NCBI GenBank assembly: GCA_035695765.1
Contig: DASRRI010000106.1
Span: forward strand, 3,395 to 67,394
Direction of reading: 5' to 3'
Length of the DNA stretch: 64,000 bases
DNA from: Dongia_A sp035695765
GTDB taxonomy: Bacteria > Pseudomonadota > Alphaproteobacteria > Dongiales > Dongiaceae
Shown here: positions 34,311 through 43,136 of the stretch, in pieces
How positions within the stretch are numbered: the first letter of the stretch is position 1
How the letters are laid out: every line of letters begins with the position of its first letter
The notes under the pieces: generated by a model
The model's database searches: none
Seen by the model: only the letters and a program-made list of their open reading frames with translations
Told to the model about the DNA's origin: nothing
Translations under genes and position numbers: made by a program

Positions 34311-35003
34311 CTAACGGCGGATGGGAGCCGAACCGGACCAGAGCGGCTTGCTTACGCTCTCGGTAAAGTCCTTGAACATCAGGTTGAAGCTGATGCTGAT
34401 GCGCTCCTCCGCACTGCGGTTGACGGGCACGGAATGAACCAACCAGGCGGGAAATATCACCATGCGCCCCTCCTTCACCTCAAGCTTGATCTCATTGCCG
34501 ACATATTTGTTCCAATTCTCCGCGGGCGGCAGGATGCCTGCGGCTTGCGGCCGGGGATCGGCAAACACGATATGCCCCGAGTTGGCGGGCAGGGAGACAT
34601 AGTAGACGCCGCTCAGGAAGTTGTTGGGGTGGGTATGGGGACTGTTCAGCCCGCCGGTCGGGTTGATGTTGGCCCAGCAGCCGGTGATCTCGAAGTCGCG
34701 ATGCTTGAGATCGAGAAAGGCAATCGCGGCGGCGCCGGCCTTGCGCACCAGGCCGCAGAACTCGCCGAAGCGCTCGTGCCGGTGCAGCACCGGTGCTGTC
34801 TGCCAAGTGCTGCCGATCGGGATCTGCGGGCGCGGCTCTATCAGCTCCTTGATGGCCGTCTCGAGTTCCGGGTTCAGCCGCGCCGCCAGGTCCGGATCGA
34901 CGTCCGCGAGCCAGATTGGCGTTGGAAACAGGTCCTTGACGGACAAGTCGGCGAAGATACTGGCCATGGTGGAACCCGGTTGCTGATTCATGCGCCTCAT
35001 CAT
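34311..35003 (-). CDS. Putative 2OG-Fe(II) oxygenase, TIGR02466 family
   Basis: 230 residues. SPHTHPNNFLSGVYYVSLP holds the first His, FADPRP the acidic ligand, and WLVHSVPVNRSAEERISISF the distal His and 2OG-binding Arg. The family is a 2OG oxygenase of unknown substrate. Start ATG 35003 overlaps the dehydrogenase stop by four bases (ATGA); alternative in-frame starts are at 35000 and 34991. It lies between a dehydrogenase and a second oxygenase, so all three probably act on one pathway. Confidence 0.82.
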   Translation of the reverse strand: MMRRMNQQPGSTMASIFADLSVKDLFPTPIWLADVDPDLAARLNPELETAIKELIEPRPQIPIGSTWQTAPVLHRHERFGEFCGLVRKAGAAAIAFLDLKHRDFEITGCWANINPTGGLNSPHTHPNNFLSGVYYVSLPANSGHIVFADPRPQAAGILPPAENWNKYVGNEIKLEVKEGRMVIFPAWLVHSVPVNRSAEERISISFNLMFKDFTESVSKPLWSGSAPIRR

Positions 35004-36034
35004 GCCAGTTTCAGGACCGTACGGCCAAGGATCCGGCCCGCGCGCATCTCATCGAAGATTTCGTTGATCTGCTCCAGCGGCGCTTTCCTGACTTTGGCGG
35101 TGACGAGGCCGTTGGCGGCGAAGGCGACGGCTTCGGCGAGGTCGAGCCTGGTGCCGACATTGGAGCCGCGCACGCTCAGCTCCCAGTTGGTGATGGCGGA
35201 GATCGAGGCGCGGATCTCGTCCTTCTTGCCGCCGGGCAAGCCGATATAGCAGACTGTCCCGGCCGGACGCAGCATGGCGATCGCCTGCTCGAAGGCTTGC
35301 GGCGCGACGGCGGTGACGATCGCGCCATGGACACCGCCGATCTTGTCCTGCAGCACTTGCGGCGCGTTCCGTTCCCGGCCATTGACGGCAAGTTCGGCGC
35401 CCAGCTTTTTCGCAAGGCGCAGCTTGTCGTCCGTCACGTCCACCGCGGCGACGCGATAACCCATGGCCTTGGCATATTGCACGGCGATGTGGCCGAGGCC
35501 GCCGATGCCGACCACGGCCACCCATTGGCCGGGCCGCGCGTTGGTGCGTTTCAGGCCGCGATAGGTAGTGACGCCGGCGCACAGGATCGGGGCAAATTGG
35601 TAAAGGTCGGCATTCTTCGGCAGCCGCGCGACGAACGCCGCGTCCGCCACCATGTATTCCGCATAGCCGCCCGGCTTGGTATAGCCGCTCGCTTCACCCG
35701 CCTTGCAGATGGTCTCCATACCGGCCAGGCAGAACTCGCATGTGCCGCATGCGCTGTACATCCACGGCACGCCAACCGCATCGCCAAGCTTCAAGCCTGT
35801 CACGCCCTCGCCGAGCGCCGCCACGTGTCCCGCGACTTCGTGGCCGGGAATGAGCGGCAAGGCCGGCGGTGGCGACCAATCGCCGTCGATCGCGTGCAGG
35901 TCGGAGTGGCAGACGCCGCAAGCCGCGACCTTGATCAGCAATTCGCCGCGAACCGGCGTCGGAATAGGAACTTGTTCGATCCGAAGCTTGCCGCCGATCT
36001 TGTGCAGCGCGGCGGCCTTCATGGTCCTTTTCAT
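35000..36034 (-). CDS. adhP: Zinc-dependent alcohol dehydrogenase (AdhP-like)
   Basis: 344 residues of the medium-chain dehydrogenase family. Catalytic zinc site: CGVCHSDLH and GHEVAGHV. Structural zinc: CGTCEFCLAGMETIC (four Cys). Rossmann NAD site: VGIGGLGHIAVQYA. It oxidises primary alcohols to aldehydes with NAD+. ATG 36034 with GGAGACCCA upstream is chosen over an in-frame ATG 12 bases later. It leads the dehydrogenase-oxygenase-oxygenase operon. Confidence 0.92.
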   Translation of the reverse strand: MKRTMKAAALHKIGGKLRIEQVPIPTPVRGELLIKVAACGVCHSDLHAIDGDWSPPPALPLIPGHEVAGHVAALGEGVTGLKLGDAVGVPWMYSACGTCEFCLAGMETICKAGEASGYTKPGGYAEYMVADAAFVARLPKNADLYQFAPILCAGVTTYRGLKRTNARPGQWVAVVGIGGLGHIAVQYAKAMGYRVAAVDVTDDKLRLAKKLGAELAVNGRERNAPQVLQDKIGGVHGAIVTAVAPQAFEQAIAMLRPAGTVCYIGLPGGKKDEIRASISAITNWELSVRGSNVGTRLDLAEAVAFAANGLVTAKVRKAPLEQINEIFDEMRAGRILGRTVLKLA

Positions 36035-36164
36035 TGGGTCTCCGATGTCATCGTCGGATGGCGAGACTAGTCGAGCGTACCGCGTCTTGTCATCCAGCGC
36101 AGAAGTGCCGTTGCGTCTCGCGCGCGTTTGCGCTCAGATGGCAGCTCGACAGGAGAGAGGCTTC

Positions 36165-36770
36165 ATGACCACCAGCGAACTCATGATTCTCCCCGCGCGG
36201 CGGGGCAGGGCGCAGCGGCTGACCAAGGGGCAGTCGATCAAGATCATCAATACCCATGGCAGCCAGGTGGTCGATACCTGGTGCTTCAGCGCCGAGGACC
36301 TGACCGAGTTCATGTCGATGGAGCATATGCGTCCGACCATCGGGCGGCTCTGGCCGCGCAAGGGCGATGGGCTGCACACCAACCGGCGGCGCCCGATCCT
36401 GACGATGGTGGAGGACACCTCGCCCGGCCGGCACGACACCGCCATCGCGGCCTGCGACAATTACCGCTACGGCCTCCTGGGGTGCAAAGAGTACCACGAC
36501 AATTGCACCGATAACCTGAAGGCGGCGATGCGCCAGATCGGCCTCGAAGCGCCGGAAGTGCCGAGCCCGCTGAATCTCTGGATGAACATTCCCTTTGCGC
36601 CTGACGGAACACAGAGCTGGGGCGAACCCTTGTCGAAGCCCGGCGACTATGTCGTGCTGCGCGCGGAGATCGACTGCATCGTCGCCATGTCGGCCTGCCC
36701 GCAGGACATCCTGCCGATCAACGGCAAGGCCTGCAAACCGACGGAGGCGCACTATCAGGTTTTGAGTTAG
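36165..36770 (+). CDS. DUF1989/urea carboxylase-associated family protein
   Basis: 201 residues of PF09347. Recognisable segments are LTKGQSIKIINTHGSQVVDTW, MEHMRPTIGRLWPRKGD, TNRRRPILTMVEDTSPGRHD and the Cys-containing CDNYRYGLLGCKEYHDNC. Family members sit in urea carboxylase or allophanate loci and bind metal. Some are now assigned to guanidine or arginine-derived catabolism. ATG 36165 follows AGGAGAGAGG. No urea genes adjoin it, so its role is uncertain. Confidence 0.85.
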   Translation: MTTSELMILPARRGRAQRLTKGQSIKIINTHGSQVVDTWCFSAEDLTEFMSMEHMRPTIGRLWPRKGDGLHTNRRRPILTMVEDTSPGRHDTAIAACDNYRYGLLGCKEYHDNCTDNLKAAMRQIGLEAPEVPSPLNLWMNIPFAPDGTQSWGEPLSKPGDYVVLRAEIDCIVAMSACPQDILPINGKACKPTEAHYQVLS

Positions 36771-36782
36771 AGCCGCGGCGGT

Positions 36783-38549
36783 TCACGCGCGCGGCAGAGT
36801 GAACCGGAACGTGGCGCCGCCGCCGACTGCGCCTTCGGCCGAGATGGTGCCGCCGTGGCGCGTGATGATGCGCTTGACGAAGGCGAGCCCGACGCCGCTG
36901 CCGGCATATTCTTCGGCACCGTGCAGGCGCTGGAATACCCCGAACAGCTTCGCGTAATATTTCATGTCGAACCCTGCACCATTGTCGCGGACGTAATAGG
37001 CGCAGGTCTCGCCCTGATCCTCGCCGCCCAGCTCGATCAGCGGATGCTCCACAGCGGTGGTGAATTTGAGGGCGTTGGACAGCAGATTCACCCACACCTG
37101 CCGCAGCAAGGCCGGATCGCCACGCGCCGGCGGCAAGGATTTCATCACGATCTGCGCAGTGTCAGCGCCGACGCCATGGCCGCGCAGCTCTGCCATCGCC
37201 TCGCGCGCAAGGGCGTCCATATCCACGTCGCTCGCCGCGACCGGCGCGCGGCCAAGCCGGGCGAACGCCAATAGGTCGTCGATCAGCTGGCCCATGCGCT
37301 GGGTGTTCCTGCGGATCGTGGCGAGTTGTTGACGTCCGACAGGCCCCAGCACATCGCGATGATCGTCATCCAGGATGGCGGCGAATCCGTCGATGGCGCG
37401 CAAGGGCGTGCGCAGATCGTGCGAGACCGAATAGCTGAAGCCCTCCAGCTCCTGGTTGCTGCGCTGCAGCTCCTCGGTGCGTTCTGCCACCCTGCGCTCC
37501 AGCTCCGCCTTGGCTGCGGCATCTTCGGCGGCGCGCCGCCGCTGACCGAGGACCCGCACGCCGAGATACATGGTGAACAGGCTGACCAGCGCGATCAGGC
37601 CATAGGCGATGAGCACGCGCCGCAGCTGCGCATCCCGCACGGCGAAGGCCTGCTCGAGCGGCTGTTCCGCGACAACGCCCCAGCCATATTTCGGCATGGG
37701 TTCGTAGGCGACCAGATTGTCCACGCCGTTCAGCGGATCCTTCGCGATCTCCTCGCCGCGCTCGCCGGCCAATACCTTCCGCACCAGGGGAAAATCCCGG
37801 ATATTGACGGCATCTCCCTGCGGCGAGACGTCGGGATGAAAGGCCACTGTCCCGGCGCGGTCCACCACATAGAGATGCCCGTTCGGCCCGAAATCGATCT
37901 CGGCAAGCCATGCGAAGAAACTCTCCAGCTTCACCTGCAGCACCAGGATGCCGACATTGTCGCCGGCCTGGCTCTTGATCGGGACAGCGGCGGCAACGAT
38001 GTTGATCTGCGGCGATGCCGCCCGCTTGTAGACGGTGGAGACATAGGGCTTCCAGCCGGCGGTGACGCCCTTGTACCAATCGCGATAGGAGAAATCCTGA
38101 CCATGGAGTTCCGGCCGCTCCGGGATGTCGGCCATCAAATGGCCGCTGAGGTCGCTGAGGAAAATGCGGTCGATCGCCGGGAAATCCTTGGGCACGCCCG
38201 CCATGATCTTTACAGCTTCCGGCCAGTTGCCCTGTGTCACGAGATCGCGGAACCGCAAGCGCGTCGCCAGGGAGACGTCGACATCGACCACCCGGTCGAG
38301 TTTTTCGGTGAGCGTGATGGCGGCGAGATAGGAGAGTGAAGAGCGGCGCGAGGCCGCCGCGGCGGTCAGCTCGCGGTCGATCGAGTGATAGCTCTCCACC
38401 GCCACGAAGATCCCGAGCACGAACAACGCCGGCAGGATGGCGAGCTGCAGCCAGCGCATCCGGGTCCCGGCCTGCGGGTAGACCCGCATCCAAAGCGGCC
38501 GCCAATTGCGGCGCGGCGCCGGCCCACGCTCGCGTGTCGTCTCCGTCAC
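36783..38549 (-). CDS. Cache-domain sensor histidine kinase
   Basis: 588 residues. A first transmembrane helix lies at about residues 32-52, then a periplasmic double Cache sensor (about 55-310; FSYRDWYKGVTAGWKPYVS, GNGHLYVVDRAGTVAFHP-like strands), a second helix (about 322-342), coiled coil, HisKA with phosphoacceptor His at about 376 in SVSHDLRTPLRAIDGF, and HATPase_c (LLSNALKFTT, DNGAGFD, GSGVGLAFV). The HK/ATPase pair is of the phytochrome-like kinase type. No response regulator is next to it. The ligand is probably a small organic or amino acid-like molecule. Confidence 0.9.
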   Translation of the reverse strand: MTETTRERGPAPRRNWRPLWMRVYPQAGTRMRWLQLAILPALFVLGIFVAVESYHSIDRELTAAAASRRSSLSYLAAITLTEKLDRVVDVDVSLATRLRFRDLVTQGNWPEAVKIMAGVPKDFPAIDRIFLSDLSGHLMADIPERPELHGQDFSYRDWYKGVTAGWKPYVSTVYKRAASPQINIVAAAVPIKSQAGDNVGILVLQVKLESFFAWLAEIDFGPNGHLYVVDRAGTVAFHPDVSPQGDAVNIRDFPLVRKVLAGERGEEIAKDPLNGVDNLVAYEPMPKYGWGVVAEQPLEQAFAVRDAQLRRVLIAYGLIALVSLFTMYLGVRVLGQRRRAAEDAAAKAELERRVAERTEELQRSNQELEGFSYSVSHDLRTPLRAIDGFAAILDDDHRDVLGPVGRQQLATIRRNTQRMGQLIDDLLAFARLGRAPVAASDVDMDALAREAMAELRGHGVGADTAQIVMKSLPPARGDPALLRQVWVNLLSNALKFTTAVEHPLIELGGEDQGETCAYYVRDNGAGFDMKYYAKLFGVFQRLHGAEEYAGSGVGLAFVKRIITRHGGTISAEGAVGGGATFRFTLPRA

Positions 38550-38585
38550 GGAAGCCCCCGCGGATAATGCACAACTATAGCAGTG

Positions 38586-39455
38586 CTAGGGCGTCACGTC
38601 TTTCACATAATCCGCGAACTTGTCCTTGAAGGCGGGATGCCAGCGCGAGAGGGCAGGCCGGTTCTGGATGATGTCGTCGGCGGCCCATTGGATGCGCCGC
38701 GCGTCGAGCGCATGCGGCACGTCGTTGTCGGGGCAGAGGATGTAGAAATCGCCATCGCTGAGCCGCTCCAGCATGAAATCGACGGTCTGCTCCGGCGTCC
38801 AGGCGCCTTTCGGCTTGTCGCTTGCCGGCGCGTCGGGCTTGCGGCCGGTGATGCCGGTCCAGACATGGCCGGGGATCAGCAGATGCGCCGTCACCTTGCA
38901 GCCAGCGATATTGCGCAAGCTATGCGCCAACCCTTCGGTCAGCACCTTCACGCCGGCCTTGCTGACGTTATAGGCCGTGTCGCCGGGCGGGCAGGTGATG
39001 CCCTGTTTCGATCCGGTATTGATGATCGCGGCGGGCGTGCCCTGCGCCACCATCGCCTGCGCAAAGGCGTGGGTACCGTTGATGGCGCCCCACAGATTGA
39101 CCGCGAGCACGCGCTGCCAGCGCTCGTAATTCTCGAACGGCCCGCCGCCATTGCCGATGCCGGCATTGTTCATGAGGATCGCGACCTCGCCGAAGCTCTG
39201 ATAGGCGATCTGCTTCAGGCGCTGCACGTCCTCCATCACGCTGACATCGGTCGCGATGGCGCGCACGTCGGACTTGCCGCCTTTCGCAATGGCGGCGATC
39301 GCGGCGGCGGCCCCATCCAGAGCTTCGCCTTTCAGGTCGGCCAGCACGATCTTCATGCCGGCGGCGGCGAACTTGCGCGCCGCGGCAAGGCCGATGCCGG
39401 AGGCGCCGCCGGTGATGACCGCGACGCGGCCCGGTGCGAGAGCGGGGTGTGACAT
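38586..39455 (-). CDS. Short-chain dehydrogenase/reductase
   Basis: 289 residues. Classical SDR motifs: TGGASGIG (15-22), NNAG (96-99), catalytic Ser149, Tyr162 and Lys166 (YNVSK). Asp40 after the second beta strand suggests NAD(H) preference. Substrate unknown. A GGAAGACC sequence precedes the ATG. No operon partner within 120 bases. Confidence 0.88.
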   Translation of the reverse strand: MSHPALAPGRVAVITGGASGIGLAAARKFAAAGMKIVLADLKGEALDGAAAAIAAIAKGGKSDVRAIATDVSVMEDVQRLKQIAYQSFGEVAILMNNAGIGNGGGPFENYERWQRVLAVNLWGAINGTHAFAQAMVAQGTPAAIINTGSKQGITCPPGDTAYNVSKAGVKVLTEGLAHSLRNIAGCKVTAHLLIPGHVWTGITGRKPDAPASDKPKGAWTPEQTVDFMLERLSDGDFYILCPDNDVPHALDARRIQWAADDIIQNRPALSRWHPAFKDKFADYVKDVTP

Positions 39456-39576
39456 TCTGGTCTTCCTTCTAGATCAGGCTGTGCATGGCATTTCATAGCA
39501 TATCCCCGGCTCATGTGGCGCTTGGAACCGGGACGGCGCTGCCTCTAAGATCGGCCACGGACGCGCTGGGAGACGC

Positions 39577-40040
39577 ATGGCCGATCCCGACTTCATCGCC
39601 GACTGCCACGAGCGGATGCGCGCGATCTATCGCTATTGGGACAGCAAGCGGATGGGCCGCCTGATGCCCAGCCGCTCGGACCTCGACCCGCTGGAGTTCC
39701 TGCGCTTCCTGCCCGACATCTGCCTGGTCGATGTGATGCCGGATGCGCGCAAATACGTCTATCGCCTGATCGGCACCAACGAAGTCGCCCTGCGCGGGCG
39801 CGATCCGACCGGGCTGCCGGTCGGCGAAGGCTATTTCGGCACCAGCGCGCAATCGGTGTTCCTGAACTATGACGGCGTGACGCAGAGCCGCGCCCCGCGC
39901 CTCGACCGCGACCCAGCATCACCAGCGACGACCGCTTCATCCAGCACGAATCCATCTTTCTGCCGTTATCGGATGATGGAGCAAACGTGACCATGATCCT
40001 GGTCTTCACGGTCTATGGACTAGCGCCGCGGCGATTTTAA
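39577..40040 (+). pseudogene. PAS_5 domain protein with a frameshift
   Basis: The first 111 codons encode a PF07310-type PAS protein: CHERMRAIYRYWDSKRMGRL, LRFLPDICLVDVMPDARKYV, RLIGTNEVALRGRDPTG. After RLDRD (about 39910) the frame breaks and reads an unrelated tail to 39990. In a second frame, the expected family C-terminus continues: PSITSDDRFIQHESIFLPLS, then DDGANVTMILVFTVYG, to a stop at 40040. The simplest explanation is loss of one C from a CCCC run at 39912-39914. It may be a true inactivating mutation or a sequencing error. Confidence 0.8.
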
Positions 40041-40083
40041 GGATAGCGGCGCAACCCGGCGGCGGATCGCGTGTTGTGGCTCC

Positions 40084-40425
40084 ATGATGGCGGAAGCCCC
40101 CGGTCTATGGAAGCTGCCGGTGCTGGCGATCGCGGCGCTCCTGTTCGGCGACCTGCTGGCGACGCAGCTGGTCCGCGCCGCATCCGAGGAAACTTCGGAC
40201 GCTCTGATCAAGGAAGCGAGCGCCGCCTGCCAGATCGCCAGCGAGTTGGAGAATCCCCGCGTTATGTGGAGCAGCCCCGCCTATGAGCGCGAGGCCGCCC
40301 TGATCGTCACCGGCAAATGGCCCCAGACCCACATGAAGGGCGATCAAGGTTACATGCTCTGCCTGTTCGACAAGCAGAGCGCGAAGGTCGAGATCCAGGA
40401 GATAGAGCCGACGCTGTTCAAGTAG
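40084..40425 (+). CDS. Small exported or membrane-anchored protein, unknown function
   Basis: 113 residues. An N-terminal hydrophobic segment (KLPVLAIAALLFGDLLATQL) looks like a signal peptide or anchor and is followed by a small polar domain ending QEIEPTLFK. Contains two Cys (CQIASELE and YMLCLFD), possibly a disulfide. Its 3' end overlaps the convergent gene by eight bases. No family recognised. Confidence 0.6.
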   Translation: MMAEAPGLWKLPVLAIAALLFGDLLATQLVRAASEETSDALIKEASAACQIASELENPRVMWSSPAYEREAALIVTGKWPQTHMKGDQGYMLCLFDKQSAKVEIQEIEPTLFK

Positions 40426-40930
40426 CGGGAACCTCTGCCGACCGGCCGAACTCCAACGCCATGAGCGCCGCCAGGTAGTGCGAAAATCGAGGCAACATTG
40501 GGCCGTGATGGAGATGCTCCGGCGCTCCCAGATTGCCAAGCAAACCATCGACCGTGCCATGGACGAGGCGGATATCCGAGCCCAGCTCTGTCACCAGCCG
40601 CGCGACGCTCTTGGCGCGCTGGCCAATGGCCCGCTCGGCATCCTCTTCAAACGGCAACCCGAACGCGGCCAGCGCAATCGACGAGGCGATACCCCAGACG
40701 TTGCCCTCCCGCCGAACGATGATCTCGAACGCCTTGCCCATGTGTGCCGGAGCTTGATCGAGCGGATCGTCGCGCACTTGCAGCAGGATGAAATGGATCT
40801 TCGCCGGCCCGGGCGCCATGCGGAGCGGGCGCGGGTTCTTGATCAGCTCGTCGACGACCTCGTCGGCCAGATTTCGAGTAAAGGCGGCGCGCAGCTTCGC
40901 GGCATTCCGCCGGCGTTTGAACGGCCACAT
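40418..40930 (-). CDS. Conserved hypothetical protein
   Basis: 170 residues with a basic N-terminus (MWPFKRRRNAAKLRAAFTRN) and no signal or membrane segment. It contains IHFILLQVRDDPLDQAPAHM and EDAERAIGQRAKSVARLV. No known domain is recognised. ATG 40930 is preferred over much longer upstream readings that would overlap the opposite-strand KGG gene. Converges with the previous gene. Confidence 0.6.
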   Translation of the reverse strand: MWPFKRRRNAAKLRAAFTRNLADEVVDELIKNPRPLRMAPGPAKIHFILLQVRDDPLDQAPAHMGKAFEIIVRREGNVWGIASSIALAAFGLPFEEDAERAIGQRAKSVARLVTELGSDIRLVHGTVDGLLGNLGAPEHLHHGPMLPRFSHYLAALMALEFGRSAEVPAT

Positions 40931-41044
40931 GACATGGTCCCGCGACTTTGAGTCCCCGCGGCAGGATAGCCTGCGGATTTGCCAGGCAACAGGGGTTGTT
41001 CTTTGCGGTTTACCGAGAAACCGAGAGCAGAAGGAGAGGTGAGA

Positions 41045-41248
41045 ATGAATGAGAACAGGAAACAGGCGCCGAAGCCGGAATCGGCCAGCAAGCCGGACAA
41101 GCACGCCTATGAGGACCGCGAGATGGAGCGGCTCAAGCGTACGAACAAATCGCACCAGGACAATGCGCGTGGCGACCGCAACCCCGGCAACTTCCAGAAC
41201 GACCGGGAACGCGCATCCCAAGCTGGCCGTAAGGGCGGCGAACGCTAA
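41045..41248 (+). CDS. KGG-motif small stress-associated protein
   Basis: 67 hydrophilic residues ending GNFQNDRERASQAGRKGGER, one copy of the KGG/GsiB-type stress-protein repeat (PF10685). The N-terminal 40 residues are lysine and glutamate-rich and probably disordered. Such proteins accumulate in acid, starvation or desiccation stress. AAGGAG precedes the ATG, and a strong terminator follows. Confidence 0.75.
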   Translation: MNENRKQAPKPESASKPDKHAYEDREMERLKRTNKSHQDNARGDRNPGNFQNDRERASQAGRKGGER

Positions 41249-41281
41249 CGGCCACGCCTGGTAAGGTAGAGAGCGAAATGG

Positions 41282-41308
41282 GAGAGGCGAAAGCCTCTCT
41301 CTTTTTTT
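41282..41308 (+). terminator. Intrinsic terminator after KGG gene
   Basis: GAGAGGC-GAAA-GCCTCTC is a perfect 7-bp stem with a GNRA-type tetraloop followed by a T-rich run (TCTTTTTTT). It ends the KGG transcript 34 bases after its stop codon. Confidence 0.9.
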
Positions 41309-41361
41309 GCGCCGTTGCCTGGGGCGTGCCATAATCCCACGCGCATCGCTCGGGGGAGTGC

Positions 41362-42480
41362 ATGGCGGCGCCGTTCCGTACCGATTGGCGGCTGATGAGC
41401 CTGATGCCGGCGGCGAGCTTCGGCCTCGCGCTGCTGCTCGGGTTCCTCTGCTGGTATTTCCTGATGCTGCAGGTCTCGCCTTATTTCGGCAACCCGCAGC
41501 TGGCCGGCGCTGCGGGCGTGCGCTCCGCGCTTGGCGCCGTCATCGCCGGCAAGCACATGATCGTCACCACCACCATGCTGTTCGTCGCAGCGGCGGGCGT
41601 GATGGTCGTGGTGGCGGTGTGGACGATCTGGGAAATCGCGGGCGAAGTGCGCGGCGACGACCTCACCGACATGAGCCGCGTCGATGCCTTTCTCAGCATC
41701 GTGCTCGTCGTCGCATTGGTCTCGATTCCCGCGATGGTCGTCATATTGGGCGCCGCACAATGCGGCACGCCGTACCTGTTCCAGTGCATGGGCAAGGGCA
41801 TCTTGCCCGAGTTCTTGGACAACTACGCCAAGCGTTTGTTCGCGGCGGATCTGAAGCCGTTCGAGACTCTGGCCTGGGCGGAGACCATCTCGACCCGCAC
41901 GATCGGCGCCGCCGGCCTCATCCTGCTGGCGGCGATGGTGATGCTGCCGCGCGGCCTCGAAGATCCGGTTCTGGATGCGGCGGGCCAGCGGGTCCCGGTC
42001 CCGGTCGCACAGCTCAAGGACTGGTTCACCGGCCGCCTCCGGCGGTTCGAGCTGCTCAGCTTCGTCATCTCACTGGCGCTGGTGGCCGGCATCGCGCAGA
42101 TGAGCAGTTGGATGCACTGGCCGCAGGCGATCATGAACGAGGATGTGCTGATCGGCGCCGACACCGCGCGGCACCTCAAGGCAAACTACGAGACGATGAC
42201 CGACAGCGTCCTGCAATTCAGTGCGGTCTGGTACGGCCTGATGGTGGCAGCGCTCATCTTCGCGACCCGCTCTGTGCTGGCACGCAAGTGCCGCCAGCTC
42301 GCGGCCGAGATCGTCGCCTATCCCGACACGCTGGAGGCAGATCGCGGGGCGGCGCAGAAGCTGATCGACGAGACGTTCGCGGGAGCGAGTCCGCAGGTCT
42401 ATTTCGAGCGCTACCGGACGTATCTGCTCGCACTCGCGCCGGCGATCGCGCAGCAGCTGTTGGAGGTGTTCGGGAAGTAG
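41362..42480 (+). CDS. Polytopic membrane protein, unknown function
   Basis: 372 residues with about six predicted transmembrane helices, for example AASFGLALLLGFLCWYFLML, TTMLFVAAAGVMVVVAVWT and FLSIVLVVALVSIPAMVVIL, with soluble stretches between. It has no recognised family. Its stop codon (42478-42480) marks the junction to the hicA remnant, which begins in frame immediately after. Confidence 0.65.
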   Translation: MAAPFRTDWRLMSLMPAASFGLALLLGFLCWYFLMLQVSPYFGNPQLAGAAGVRSALGAVIAGKHMIVTTTMLFVAAAGVMVVVAVWTIWEIAGEVRGDDLTDMSRVDAFLSIVLVVALVSIPAMVVILGAAQCGTPYLFQCMGKGILPEFLDNYAKRLFAADLKPFETLAWAETISTRTIGAAGLILLAAMVMLPRGLEDPVLDAAGQRVPVPVAQLKDWFTGRLRRFELLSFVISLALVAGIAQMSSWMHWPQAIMNEDVLIGADTARHLKANYETMTDSVLQFSAVWYGLMVAALIFATRSVLARKCRQLAAEIVAYPDTLEADRGAAQKLIDETFAGASPQVYFERYRTYLLALAPAIAQQLLEVFGK

Positions 42481-42594
42481 GGGCGACAAAGTCGGCATCC
42501 GACCAAGTTAGGCACAGTAACGGTTCCGCGCCCGAGGAAGGATCTGAAGAAATGTACTATGAAATCGATATTGAAGGCGGCTGGGTTGAAATGA
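42481..42594 (+). pseudogene. hicA: hicA toxin gene remnant (5' truncated)
   Basis: Reading in frame from just after the stop of the previous gene gives RHPTKLGTVTVPRPRKDLKK and then MKSILKAAGLK with a TGA stop. This is the C-terminal half of HicA, an mRNA interferase with a dsRBD-like fold (usual HPTKPGTVTVP...KSILKQAGL). About 25-30 N-terminal residues, including the catalytic His region, are missing. The break lies directly at the upstream gene's stop, suggesting a deletion. It pairs with the damaged hicB 31 bases downstream. Confidence 0.8.
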
Positions 42595-42625
42595 AGGCTG
42601 GCTGCTTCCGAGTTGGGAGATTGAG

Positions 42626-43103
42626 ATGACGCATTACATGGCGGTTTTTGTTCCGGAGCGTGGCGACGGTTGGTCGGTTCTGTTTCCCGACTTGCCTGGC
42701 TGCGCGACGCAGGGGGAGGATTTTGGCGAAGCGATCAGCATGGCAGTTGACGCGCTCGCTGGACATACCGCCGTACTGAGGGATTTTGGCTATCCGCTGC
42801 CGGAGCCCAGCACATTGGAGGAGATTCGCAAGAATAAGGTATGGTGCGAGGAGCATGGTGTAGGAATGGGTCAAAGCCGTGGTCGCCCCGATTGCCGTGC
42901 GCGCGCCGATCGGGAAGCTCGAGCGGGTCACGGTCAGCCTGGATTCCAATGTACTACGGCAAATCGATGCCTATGCCGATCGTAGCGGACAGACTCGCTC
43001 CTCTGTCTTGGCCGCCGGAGCGGAAATGTTACTGGGCCACGACGTCACGCAAGTCATTCGAGCGATCGGGGAAGAGGCGAAGTCACGTCGCAAGAAGGCG
43101 TAG
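42626..43103 (+). pseudogene. hicB: hicB antitoxin gene with a frameshift
   Basis: The first part (THYMAVFVPERGDGWSVLFP, DLPGCATQGEDFGEAISMAV) is the HicB partial RNase-H-like domain. The frame then changes near 42863 and the C-terminal DNA-binding part continues in the next frame: APIGKLERVTVSLDSNVLRQ and GQTRSSVLAAGAEMLLGH, a ribbon-helix-helix antitoxin domain, to a stop at 43103. One extra G in GTAGGAATGG (42860-42869) would explain the shift. A GGGAGATTGAG ribosome site precedes the ATG. With the toxin truncated, the module is probably dead. Confidence 0.8.
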
Positions 43104-43136
43104 CGAAAAGCGTCGGTAAGCGACATTTGTCAAGCT

